A stretch of 7,608 nucleotides of DNA from Nitrososphaerales archaeon TH526 (GCA_014523665.1 JAATVR010000101.1:1-7608), one strand, 5' to 3'; counted from the first letter of the stretch, positions 1 to 5,598 are shown. Notes: generated by a model not told the origin, from the sequence alone. Numbers and translations: made by a program.

Positions 1-162
1 AGTGCTGATGAAAATGATATTGCAAATAAATGGTGTGATTTTTCTTTAGGAACTATATCTAAATTGTTCGAGCAGGGAATGCTAGACGCACTCAAGACTC
101 TTGCGATCACAAAAGAAGAATTCATTAAACTCAAAAAAGATGTTTTAGATGGAAAGAAGTAA
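1..162 (+). CDS. C-terminal end of an uncharacterised protein (5' end outside window)
   Basis: The frame is open from the first base and ends at TAA 160-162, giving 53 residues of a C-terminus. I do not recognise the family. The visible part has a conserved-looking block (DIANKWCDFSLGTISKLF) followed by a Lys/Glu-rich helical tail (ALKTLAITKEEFIKLKKDV). There is no membrane segment and only one Cys. The same block recurs in the broken gene at 2047-2299, with 7 mismatches over the first 69 bases, mostly at third codon positions. That pattern means both copies were under protein-level selection after duplicating and supports this frame as coding. The next start codon lies 21 bases past the stop, so co-transcription with the secreted-protein remnant is possible. 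Confidence 0.75.
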   Translation, partial: SADENDIANKWCDFSLGTISKLFEQGMLDALKTLAITKEEFIKLKKDVLDGKK

Positions 163-183
163 CTGATACAAATTAGATACAAG

Positions 184-369
184 ATGAGGCAAATAGTGGA
201 AGTATCATCGATTGTAACGTTGAGCTCTATGTTTTTCTCATTGATCCTCGTAACTTCAATTACACCTACGGTTCAAGCCTGATGTCCAAATGGATATAAT
301 ATGAGTCCTAGCGGTGATTGTGAAAGAGTAACTAACACTGGTGGTCTACCACGATGTCCTGAGGACTAA
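184..369 (+). pseudogene. Small secreted Cys-rich protein interrupted by in-frame TGA
   Basis: ATG 184 opens a typical signal peptide: a short charged N-terminus, a hydrophobic core (VTLSSMFFSLILVTS) and a TPTVQA end suited to signal peptidase. The next codon is TGA (280-282). The same frame then continues as CPNGYNMSPSGDCERVTNTG and a final CPED before TAA 367-369. CPNG...SPSGDCE blocks resemble small secreted proteins I recall from Nitrososphaeria; their function is unknown to me. Without the TGA the product would be 61 residues with three Cys in the mature part. The pre-stop product of 32 residues would be only a signal peptide. CGA to TGA is a plausible origin, because the later block reads CGA TGT CCT where this one reads TGA TGT CCA. 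The frame is certain; the family link is from memory. Confidence 0.75.
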
Positions 370-618
370 AGTCGAGTTACCAGCATCATATAGATCAATT
401 AATTTCATATTCATTTAATATGTAGAAGTTGATTGCCATTAGAGCCGGGGAAAATATAGATCCTAGCTGGCTACCTGCTTGATCCTTCTTTTAGATGCAT
501 TAACTAGATTTGAGGTAAAATCTATCATTTTAGGACGAGTTGGAGTGAACAAAAATAGTTTACCCATACCTTCATCATAGTTAATCAAAGATTGTTACTA
601 ATATTGAATCTAAGTGAC
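370..618. other. Intergenic region between convergent genes
   Basis: No convincing gene. A plus-strand frame is open from 467 to TAG 578-580 (33 residues from TTG 479) and reads somewhat like protein, but it has no good start or recognisable domain. No strong hairpin plus T-run is visible for either flanking gene. Confidence 0.5.
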
Positions 619-1734
619 TTAAGTGTTATTAAATCTGTCAATACAGCCGAGTATCCATCTCATAAATTTAGCAACAGGTGGCATAAATTGACTATCAATT
701 TCTTTTCGCGATTTGTTACCGAAAAGAACTGGGGATTTTTCGTCAAATGGTCGATATTCCCATTTCCATAATATTTCATTATTATCTTTTTCAGCCATAG
801 CATGATTGGAGGTATTAATAAAAACAACGGGATGAAACATGTCAGCAAAATAGTTTGATATCTCTCTTCTTATAGGAACTGTAGACATACTATCCTCATG
901 TATGGTATCTTCTTCAATTCCATGATTTGCGCTGTATATCTTTTCGAAGGTAAAGTAGGGTTTATCAGTCTCAGTGGTGTCTAAATAAATTCTAAAACTC
1001 TCTATGTCAATGACTCTGCCGTAAAGGAAAAGTCGGAGTTTTTCATAGAATCTGTTCAAAATCTTATGCCTTCTCAACTGCTCATTATTGAACAGGATCG
1101 AGACTTCAATAAAAGTCAGATTGCTATCACCAAATGTCTCAAAGCAATGGATCTCTCGCACAAAATTCTTGAGTTGATCGATGGCAGGTTGATAGATTGT
1201 AGGAAGTAGGTCTTTATCAGTATGCTGGAATAATGCAGATATCACATTTGGATTTTGCACCATTTTTTGTGATAGGTTGTCAAGATATTCAATCATCTGG
1301 CTGTAAATTGAGTAAACTTTGCTCTGCTTAATATCAGCATAATTCTTGTTCCACTCCCAAATCCAATATCTATTATCCAATCCAAAAACGTACCTTCGAT
1401 AACGTTTATGCTGGAGGCTTTTTAGATCTTCTCTTTCCACCCCGATCTGATACTCCTCTTCGTTAGGTGGTGGAGTAATTGAATCAATGTCCACCGATAA
1501 CATATATGTTGGCTTTACTATTTTCTTGTGATAGTCAGAGTATCTATTTGCGTATCCTCTGATATATAGTCTTAATTTCTTAAGCGGACTAGGTGCTATT
1601 TGAACAGTACAATTATCCCAGTCGAAAATCCTTTCTGCGTTCTTCAGTTCCACAAACTTATGGTTCCCCACTTTTCTTACTTCATATTCAGTTCCCATAT
1701 GTGAAAACCAGATTAAATTTTCCTTAGTACTCAA
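619..1734 (-). CDS. Hypothetical protein, 371 aa
   Basis: This is the longest intact reading frame in the window, ending at TAA (619-621). I do not recognise the family. The product looks soluble: no signal peptide, no hydrophobic segment long enough for a membrane helix, and only three scattered Cys (in DNCTV, IHCFE, GCID), so no zinc site. It is rich in aromatics and charge, notably GLDNRYWIWEWNKNYADI in the first half, and a Tyr/Leu-rich middle (YSIYSQMIEYLDNLSQKM) may be helical. The TTG start at 1734 is preferred: a stop lies directly upstream, and a TATA-like TTTATTAC sits about 31 nt before it, giving a leader of a few bases. ATG 1698 is the alternative and would remove 12 residues, but no TATA box fits it. 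The gene stands alone, flanked by decayed genes, which fits acquired or lineage-specific DNA. Confidence 0.8.
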   Translation of the reverse strand: MSTKENLIWFSHMGTEYEVRKVGNHKFVELKNAERIFDWDNCTVQIAPSPLKKLRLYIRGYANRYSDYHKKIVKPTYMLSVDIDSITPPPNEEEYQIGVEREDLKSLQHKRYRRYVFGLDNRYWIWEWNKNYADIKQSKVYSIYSQMIEYLDNLSQKMVQNPNVISALFQHTDKDLLPTIYQPAIDQLKNFVREIHCFETFGDSNLTFIEVSILFNNEQLRRHKILNRFYEKLRLFLYGRVIDIESFRIYLDTTETDKPYFTFEKIYSANHGIEEDTIHEDSMSTVPIRREISNYFADMFHPVVFINTSNHAMAEKDNNEILWKWEYRPFDEKSPVLFGNKSRKEIDSQFMPPVAKFMRWILGCIDRFNNT

Positions 1735-1761
1735 TTAGTGTTATGACTTATCCTAAGGAAA

Positions 1762-1769
1762 GTAATAAA
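1762..1769 (-). promoter_or_regulatory. TATA-like box for the 371-aa gene
   Basis: Read on the minus strand the bases are TTTATTAC. Their centre is about 31 nt from the TTG at 1734, so a start of transcription about 26 nt downstream would leave a leader of roughly five bases, as expected of an archaeal near-leaderless promoter. Confidence 0.45.
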
Positions 1770-1782
1770 TTTATCCAAGCTT

Positions 1783-1801
1783 AAGAAAAAGTAATTTTCT
1801 T
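1783..1801. repeat. Short perfect inverted repeat
   Basis: AAGAAAA (1783-1789) pairs with TTTTCTT (1795-1801) around a 5-base loop. It lies in the 312-base gap between the divergent starts at 1734 and 2047. Apart from AT-rich TATA-like stretches (for example near 1962-1977) I see nothing else in that gap. Low sequence complexity makes a chance origin possible. Confidence 0.4.
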
Positions 1802-2046
1802 GCATTACCGTTTCATTGATATCAAGTAGGAGTTCGGATTTTCACACAAATGTAAAAGTACCTGCTGTGTGTCATGGTTTGCGACTAACCGTAAATTCTG
1901 TTTTATTTTTTTGAAGCCATTAAGATCAGCTTACTCCTCTTCATAGAATAGCATGTAGAAGTGATAAAAATTTATTACTAAGACAGTCGGAATTCCTTAG
2001 TAGCTTGGTTCACTGTTACTCTCAAATACTGGCTTAAGTCTGTCCT

Positions 2047-2299
2047 TTGAAACTTTATCACAAATTAGATGTAAATGAAAGGTTTGATATAAGTAAAGTA
2101 ATAAGGATAGAGCGTAGTGCTGACAAAAATGATATTGCAAATAAATGGTGTGACTTTTCTTTAGGAACTATATCAAAGCTGTTTGCACTAAAGATTCTTG
2201 CAGCTAGATGCACTAAAGATTCTTGCAAAAGAAATAATGATATCAGAAAGCATTAAAGCTGCGAGAAAGCATCTTGCCACTCGGATAGCGGGAAGTTAG
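2047..2299 (+). pseudogene. Frameshifted second copy of the gene at the left edge
   Basis: The frame from TTG 2047 runs through IERSADKNDIANKWCDFSLG, matching residues at the left edge of the window (bases 2116-2184 against 1-69, 7 mismatches). After ...ISKLF the frame breaks. An 18-base segment (2185-2202) stands where the other copy has 11 bases (70-80), a net +7. The old frame resumes at 2204 as LDALKILAKEIMISESIKAA and runs to TAG 2297-2299. As it stands, the first frame reaches TAA 2254-2256 after 69 residues with a nonsense tail. An in-frame TAA at 2035-2037 lies just before the TTG, so the N-terminus is complete or was cut there. Function unknown. The C-terminal 20 residues differ from the other copy, so this is a diverged paralogue rather than a recent copy. 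Confidence 0.7.
2184..2227. repeat. 19-bp direct repeat, period 25
   Basis: TGCACTAAAGATTCTTGCA occurs at 2184-2202 and again at 2209-2227, identical, separated by GCTAGA. Comparison with bases 70-100 shows that the second copy is ancestral and the first is an insertion that replaced 11 bases. Confidence 0.9.
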
Positions 2300-2772
2300 C
2301 ACCGATAAAATGGCTTACTATCTCCCAGCGGTTGCGCTAGAGTCTTTGAACTTTACTCTCAAGAAAATACCCCCTTAGAGGTGGCTATTTCTTTGGGACA
2401 ATTGTCTATTTAAAGAGTCCTATATTGTCAAATTTAACTATTGGATACTAGCAGAGAAACGTCTGTAAATAACGAAGACTAAAAGAGAAACGATTAACAC
2501 AGTCGACCATGAATCATATCATACATAAAGTTAAGCGGCGCAGCATTGACCACATTATATCGCCATTGGCTAGGCTATCTCGCTCCGCCCAGTCCACTCA
2601 TTAGACAATGATAGAAGTTCTCGCTGACTTCATGCACTATCTCATCATTTTTGTCAACGGAAAATAATCATCAACCAATATTTGCAAAGTTTGGATCTGG
2701 TTTTTTCTATTATGTTAACATTTTTGTTATCATGACCATGTTATATACAGTTGCGGCTAATTTGTCAACATT
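2300..2772. other. Non-coding or decayed stretch
   Basis: No intact gene. It holds an imperfect hairpin at about 2364-2390 (AAATA ... TATTT arms enclosing C-rich and G-rich strands) followed by a short T-rich run, which might terminate plus-strand transcripts. It also holds a possible minus-strand coding remnant at 2514-2667 and the first TGTTAACA palindrome at 2713-2720. Confidence 0.5.
2514..2667 (-). pseudogene. Possible minus-strand coding remnant
   Basis: Read on the minus strand, 2667-2575 is open and protein-like (SVDKNDEIVHEVSENFYHCL, then MSGLGGAR) and ends at TAG 2575-2577. A one-base shift continues as DSLANGDIMWSMLRRLTLCM to TGA 2514-2516. No start codon precedes the first part; TGA stops lie directly upstream. 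The composition is like real protein and the two pieces join with a single slip, so a decayed gene is plausible. Short open frames also arise by chance, and I do not recognise the family. Confidence 0.3.
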
Positions 2773-2812
2773 TCAAAAATTATGTTGACATAGCTTTTTT
2801 TGTGTGTTAACA
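2713..2812. promoter_or_regulatory. Cluster of four TGTTAACA-like palindromes
   Basis: TGTTAACA at 2713-2720 and 2805-2812 are perfect 8-base palindromes. TGTCAACA (2763-2770) and TGTTGACA (2783-2790) each differ by one base. Starts are 50, 20 and 22 bases apart, close to whole turns of the helix. Seven-of-eight matches occur at 2652-2659 and 2839-2846. The array could be a multi-site operator, but it overlaps the end of the 118-aa gene and no start codon lies just beside it, so the role is unclear. Confidence 0.35.
2763..2801 (+). terminator. Hairpin followed by T-run
   Basis: TGTCAACAT (2763-2771) and ATGTTGACA (2782-2790) form a perfect 9-bp stem with a 10-base loop. TAGC and seven T follow (2795-2801). 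This is terminator-like for plus-strand transcripts. It contains the stop codon of the minus-strand gene ending at 2773. Confidence 0.5.
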
Positions 2813-3129
2813 AATAGTAATGCAACAACCAATAGTAACGTTAACAAGATTGTGGTTCCTATAGGGAATGCCATAGCATTTTGGATATTACTATAACTAA
2901 TATCCAAAATACTGGTTACAGATTGTGCATTTCTACTTTCCTCCTTCCCGAATACCAAATTATCATAAAAATAATCACTTTTTATGATTACTATCCAATC
3001 CAGATTTTCGTCATACTTCTCTCTACGACTCTCACGCTCCCTGGATGGCGTCTCGATTCGATTTCCACACCCATCGCAGTAGACAATTAACACGTCAATC
3101 CCAAAGACAATCAGCCAGGACTGTCGCAA
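2773..3129 (-). CDS. CxxC protein with C-terminal membrane helix, third gene of operon
   Basis: A 118-residue product of unknown function. Near the N-terminus YCDGCGNRI holds a CxxC pair (Cys18, Cys21), as in zinc-ribbon-like heads, although no second pair is present. A charged stretch (SRERESRREKYDENLDW) follows, then FPIGTTILLTLLLVVALLFV (about residues 88-107), a single membrane helix ending 11 residues before the C-terminus. The layout suggests a tail-anchored protein with its head in the cytoplasm. The start is unsettled: TTG 3129 overlaps the upstream gene by 19 bases; GTG 3093 gives MLIVYCDGCG, a more natural zinc-head N-terminus, 17 bases past the upstream stop. Its position behind two co-directional genes points to co-expression. 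Confidence 0.6.
   Translation of the reverse strand: MRQSWLIVFGIDVLIVYCDGCGNRIETPSRERESRREKYDENLDWIVIIKSDYFYDNLVFGKEESRNAQSVTSILDISYSNIQNAMAFPIGTTILLTLLLVVALLFVNTQKKLCQHNF
2878..2910. repeat. Perfect 13-bp inverted repeat inside a coding region
   Basis: ATTTTGGATATTA (2878-2890) is the exact reverse complement of TAATATCCAAAAT (2898-2910), with a 7-base loop. It lies in the 118-aa gene just before its membrane helix, encoding SILDISYSNIQNA. No T-run follows on either strand. Confidence 0.85.
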
Positions 3130-3473
3130 TCATGACTGCCCGCTTCGCACAATAATCTCCCCTCATACTCATCATTCAGTTTCTTGCCTAACGGTAACTT
3201 GTCACACAAAATTATATCAGGTAACATCCTATTACATACACGACACCTTATTCTGCTGAATCCTTTTGGGAGCCTTCGCTCTGTATCAAGGACCATCAAA
3301 TCCATCTCGTCTCGCACTTCTTCTTGAGTGTATTGCTCCAAGAGATCAAGAATTTCATTGTTTAATAAATAGCTCCTATGGTGGTAGAGTGTGATTAGGG
3401 CTTTGATCTTATCGTTCCTGAGAGTCTCTTCAGTGTAACCTTTCCGTGTCATACTTAGTATAATGCGGTTCAC
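3111..3473 (-). CDS. Cys-containing small protein, second gene of operon
   Basis: A 120-residue product starting at GTG 3471-3473, whose last base pairs into the TGA stop of the upstream HTH gene (GTGA, 4-base overlap). This overlap sets the start and implies translational coupling. The N-terminal two thirds is charged and helical (NNEILDLLEQYTQEEVRDEM). The C-terminal third holds CRVCNRM (Cys77, Cys80), Cys90, Cys109 and Cys116, enough ligands for a zinc site, though the spacing matches no family I can name. There is no signal peptide or membrane helix, so it is probably cytoplasmic. A role as partner of the HTH protein is inferred only from the coupling. Confidence 0.7.
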   Translation of the reverse strand: MNRIILSMTRKGYTEETLRNDKIKALITLYHHRSYLLNNEILDLLEQYTQEEVRDEMDLMVLDTERRLPKGFSRIRCRVCNRMLPDIILCDKLPLGKKLNDEYEGRLLCEAGSHDCDSPG

Positions 3474-3943
3474 GTTAAGTCACCAATGTCGCGTATGCTT
3501 AGCTGCATGAACCTCTGATATTCGCCTTCTACAATTTCTGGATGAAAACCGTACTCGGCTAAAATATCAATTGGTTTTTTCCCAGATTTGAATTCTCGAT
3601 AAAGAATCTTTAGTCCCTCCGAATCCAATTGCGGGACATCGATCAGATCATTTAGCAGAGTTGTGCTCTTATGCAATATTTTGTTAAAACCAAGAATGCC
3701 ATCACCTCTTTGCTCAGCTGGGTTAAGAAAAATCATTTTACTCTTATTTGATTGCTGTCCAATGCTATTGCGTATAACTAATCCCCCTCTTGACCTAAGC
3801 AGGCTGGTCTCCTTCCACACGTTTTGTACCGTAGTGTCTAGTTCCAAGGCAATCTCTTTTGCGGTCAATTTACCTTCTGAAGCCAATCGCCAAATCTGCT
3901 CTCTTTTACTTTTGGGCTTAAGATGGAGACTCCCTTTACTCAA
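3470..3943 (-). CDS. HTH DNA-binding protein, first gene of operon
   Basis: 157 residues. Residues about 13-57 form a helix-turn-helix (KREQIWRLASEGKLTAKEIA, then LDTTVQNVWKETSLLRSRGG). The C-terminal part has a second region of similar style (LKILYREFKSGKKPIDILAE, then YGFHPEIVEGEYQRFMQL), recalling thaumarchaeal regulators with paired HTH-like units. It is probably a cytoplasmic, sequence-specific DNA-binding protein; its target is unknown. The TTG start at 3943 is the only start codon before the HTH. Three TATAG units directly upstream cannot serve as a normal TATA box for it, because transcription would start inside the gene; a TATA-like CTATACTT near 4070-4077 is a better placed alternative, with a leader of about 100 bases. 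It overlaps the next gene by four bases. Confidence 0.75.
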   Translation of the reverse strand: MSKGSLHLKPKSKREQIWRLASEGKLTAKEIALELDTTVQNVWKETSLLRSRGGLVIRNSIGQQSNKSKMIFLNPAEQRGDGILGFNKILHKSTTLLNDLIDVPQLDSEGLKILYREFKSGKKPIDILAEYGFHPEIVEGEYQRFMQLSIRDIGDLT

Positions 3944-3945
3944 GG

Positions 3946-3960
3946 TATAGTATAGTATAG
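3946..3960. repeat. Three tandem TATAG units
   Basis: TATAGTATAGTATAG abuts the TTG start of the HTH gene. On the minus strand it reads CTATACTATACTATA. A microsatellite here could vary in copy number. Spacing to the start argues against use as the TATA box. Confidence 0.8.
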
Positions 3961-4284
3961 CCGTGCAAGTTACTATGGTCCGGCAAGGATTCTTGGACTA
4001 CCTTACCATACTAACCTTCTTTACTCTGGTATGCTCGTCAGATTTTTTTTGCTCCATACTGTACCAGAAAAGTATAGCAGAAGATTATCTGAGTCATCCT
4101 ATTTTACACTCCTGATCTCGCAGTGGAAGTGAAATCTTTATAGCAAAGCTAATTACACACCGCCTAGTCCATCACTCATCTCCCGGAAGGTTGTTACTTA
4201 ATCCTAAAGAGATCAGATGATAACATGATTTCCACGAAGTTTCTCTGGAACATCTGAATATGATAACATTTGTGTTAGACATTT
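3961..4284. other. Intergenic region upstream of the HTH operon
   Basis: No convincing gene. A minus-strand ORF of 19 codons (ATG 4057 to TAG 3998) is in frame with the HTH gene, but probably by chance. Several GTATGG/CCATAC words occur between 3977 and 4062. Promoter elements for the operon must lie here; CTATACTT (minus, 4070-4077) is the best TATA candidate. Confidence 0.4.
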
Positions 4285-4638
4285 TCATGTTTGGACTTGC
4301 TTATCTGATTCCAATGTGTTTAGTACGAATTTGAGACTTTCAATTACCCTTTCGACTCTAGACAATTCATTATTGCGATCTTTAGCAAATTAATGACATG
4401 TGGCGCGTCCATACCTCCTTCCTTTGACAACCACTCGCTCTTGCCAAATCTCTCTCCCTTGAGTTTCCTTCCTTATTATGGGACCAAATGACATTCTAAC
4501 TTCCCTAGCTATATCCCGTGTTCCTTTCCCTTGGCGATGAAGTTCTATAACCATATCCTCTTTTTCTTTTCTCGTTAAGACCATAGAATCAAAAAGATCG
4601 AAAAAATGAGCCATTTCAGGATACTTTCTAGTTGCCAT
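4285..4638 (-). pseudogene. Decayed thaumarchaeal HTH regulator with in-frame TAA
   Basis: ATG 4638 opens an HTH domain (LTRKEKEDMVIELHRQGKGT, then RDIAREVRMSFGPIIRK). This closely recalls a regulator family common in ammonia-oxidising archaea, in which MSF is normally followed by DIG before the next helix; here those residues seem missing. The frame stops at TAA 4390-4392 after 82 residues, but the same frame continues as FAKDRNNELSRVERVIESLK and a further 14 residues to TGA 4285-4287. That tail is an amphipathic coiled coil like the C-terminal coil I recall in this family. Members are usually much longer, so the middle has probably been deleted and residues 66-82 (RVVVKGRRYGRATCH region) look like junk. 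An 82-aa product might still be made, because the Shine-Dalgarno site and HTH are retained. Confidence 0.65.
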
Positions 4639-4645
4639 CTGCTAT

Positions 4646-4650
4646 CCTCC
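4646..4650 (-). promoter_or_regulatory. Shine-Dalgarno site of the HTH pseudogene
   Basis: GGAGG on the minus strand, 7 bases before ATG 4638. A good ribosome site is unusual in this window, where the other well-placed promoter-gene pairs look leaderless. It implies that this gene was translated from a longer transcript. Confidence 0.65.
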
Positions 4651-4692
4651 GTTCCGGAGTAGTCCACCGCGATCTTATCTGTTACCGAGAAA

Positions 4693-4793
4693 GCCACCTT
4701 CTGATACTCCTATCAAAAGGTCTCCTACGTCTCACTGCTATTTTCCAACCTGGTGGCGAGAAAATCTGGAAAGGACGTGCTACTTTCTGATAC
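4693..4793. repeat. Imperfect direct repeat, period 86
   Basis: GCCACCTTCTGATAC (4693-4707) and GCTACTTTCTGATAC (4779-4793) match at 13 of 15 bases. Both lie in the leader region of the HTH pseudogene. Confidence 0.4.
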
Positions 4794-4817
4794 TTCCTCG
4801 TTGTCGCCTGCTATCAT
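4725..4817 (-). CDS. Possible leaderless mini-ORF, 30 aa
   Basis: ATG 4815-4817 lies with its first base about 26 nt from the centre of a strong TATA box, the spacing expected if transcript and start codon coincide. The frame gives an acidic peptide beginning MIAGDNEEVSESSTS and ends at TAG 4725-4727. The same frame reopens after two more stops as EYQKVAFSVTDKIAVDYSG, so this may be the head of another decayed gene rather than a functional small protein. No family recognised. Confidence 0.3.
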   Translation of the reverse strand: MIAGDNEEVSESSTSFPDFLATRLENSSET

Positions 4818-4838
4818 CTACGTCAGCCTGATCTTCTA

Positions 4839-4846
4839 CTATATAA
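4839..4846. promoter_or_regulatory. TATA box, usable on either strand
   Basis: CTATATAA on plus, TTATATAG on minus. On the minus strand its centre is about 26 nt from ATG 4817. On the plus strand it could start a transcript near 4869, ahead of ATG 4895. Confidence 0.5.
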
Positions 4847-4894
4847 TACTACTTGTTAGTTGCACGCTGACCATTAATGGGCTACTGAAGTTAC

Positions 4895-5230
4895 ATGCAG
4901 ATGTCTAAGAGATTCATCAAGATATATCAATCACTGCAGAAATTGATAGTGTCACTGAGAACTGCAATAGTATTAGATGAATGGGAGCTAGGCAAACAGC
5001 AAACATCACACCATGACATACTCGATACGTTTAGATTGGCACTATGCAACTATGAGCTTCCTTGCTCCCTCAATTTATACGGCCACACTCTTCTTCAGAA
5101 TGTAGAAGAGAACCAAGCTAAGTACTATCACTGCTCTCCGTCAGGTTTTCTTTGGTCTGTGTTCGTTCCACCCTCGTACGATTTATACTCCTTTGGGTGG
5201 TACATTAGTTGTTCCTGCCCCACAGTATAA
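4895..5230 (+). CDS. Weakly supported hypothetical ORF, 111 aa
   Basis: The frame opens MQMSKRFIKIYQSLQKLIVS and has plausible composition for its first 70 residues (helical, mixed charge), with a TATA box about 52 nt upstream of ATG 4895. The last third (FLWSVFVPPSYDLYSFGWYI) reads poorly, and a different frame across the same bases reads better. It may be the start of a decayed gene that shifts frame near 5105-5130. No domain, signal or membrane segment is recognised. A chance open frame is possible. Confidence 0.3.
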   Translation: MQMSKRFIKIYQSLQKLIVSLRTAIVLDEWELGKQQTSHHDILDTFRLALCNYELPCSLNLYGHTLLQNVEENQAKYYHCSPSGFLWSVFVPPSYDLYSFGWYISCSCPTV

Positions 5231-5361
5231 GGCCCTTAGTTGAGGCTGGTTTTTACGGATCAGGAAATCTACCTCGAAACCGAGGTGTCTTATTATCACT
5301 TGCTGGTAACACGATAGATCTCAGCCAAATCGGCAAAGAAAACTACCCAAGAGGCTTTTAA
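5106..5361 (+). pseudogene. Possible two-frame coding remnant
   Basis: Frame 5106-5243 includes TIYTPLGGTLVVPAPQYKAL and ends at TGA 5241-5243. Just before that stop the next frame takes over as VEAGFYGSGNLPRNRGVLLS and LAGNTIDLSQIGKENYPRGF to TAA 5359-5361. The join reads smoothly, as if one protein was broken by one indel near 5209-5240. No start codon or known domain is visible. A perfect 6-bp hairpin (ACCTCG 5271-5276, CGAGGT 5281-5286, 4-base loop) lies inside. Support is compositional only. Confidence 0.3.
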
Positions 5362-5560
5362 CGAAGCTGATCACTAAGAGGTCTTCACAACACTCGTTAT
5401 TACAACCGGTGCCCTTCATGAACGGTTGGTATAATTCATAATAAGTTTATGAGACTCCCGTTTGAAAGCGTTCACCAGTTTTGAACCCCCCAGCCGTTCT
5501 CTCACAATAAAACCTGATTTCTTAATATGGGTTATTATTCTTCAGAGTCTATGCATACTA

Positions 5561-5570
5561 GTTATTTTAT
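5561..5570 (+). promoter_or_regulatory. TATA-like box for the winged-helix gene
   Basis: GTTATTTTAT, centred about 33 nt before ATG 5599, predicts a start of transcription near 5592 and a leader of about seven bases. The 228 bases between 5362 and this site hold no gene I can support. Confidence 0.45.
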
Positions 5571-5578
5571 TTTGTAAC

Positions 5579-5588
5579 GGTTATAACC
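5579..5588. promoter_or_regulatory. 10-base palindrome at the expected start of transcription
   Basis: GGTTATAACC is a perfect palindrome between the TATA-like box and ATG 5599. A repressor bound here would block transcription; autoregulation by the encoded winged-helix protein is possible but untested. Confidence 0.35.
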
Positions 5589-5598
5589 TTTGGATAAA

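Noticed and set aside
280..285. TGA followed by TGT read as selenocysteine recoding
   Set aside because: Nitrososphaeria are not known to use selenocysteine, no matching RNA element was seen, and a single transition to a stop is simpler.
660..848. Minus-strand ORF of 62 codons
   Set aside because: Lies in another frame within the 371-aa gene.
2881..3090. Plus-strand ORF of 69 codons
   Set aside because: Antisense shadow of the CxxC membrane protein gene.
3663..3950. Plus-strand ORF of 95 codons
   Set aside because: Antisense shadow of the HTH gene; Leu/Pro/Ser-rich with no start signals.
3946..3960. TATAG triple repeat as the TATA box of the HTH operon
   Set aside because: It would place transcript starts inside the gene, beyond the only available start codon.
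3998..4057. 19-codon minus-strand ORF in frame with the HTH gene
   Set aside because: TATA spacing is too short for a leaderless start, the frame ends at TAG, and the codons between it and the HTH gene do not look like protein.
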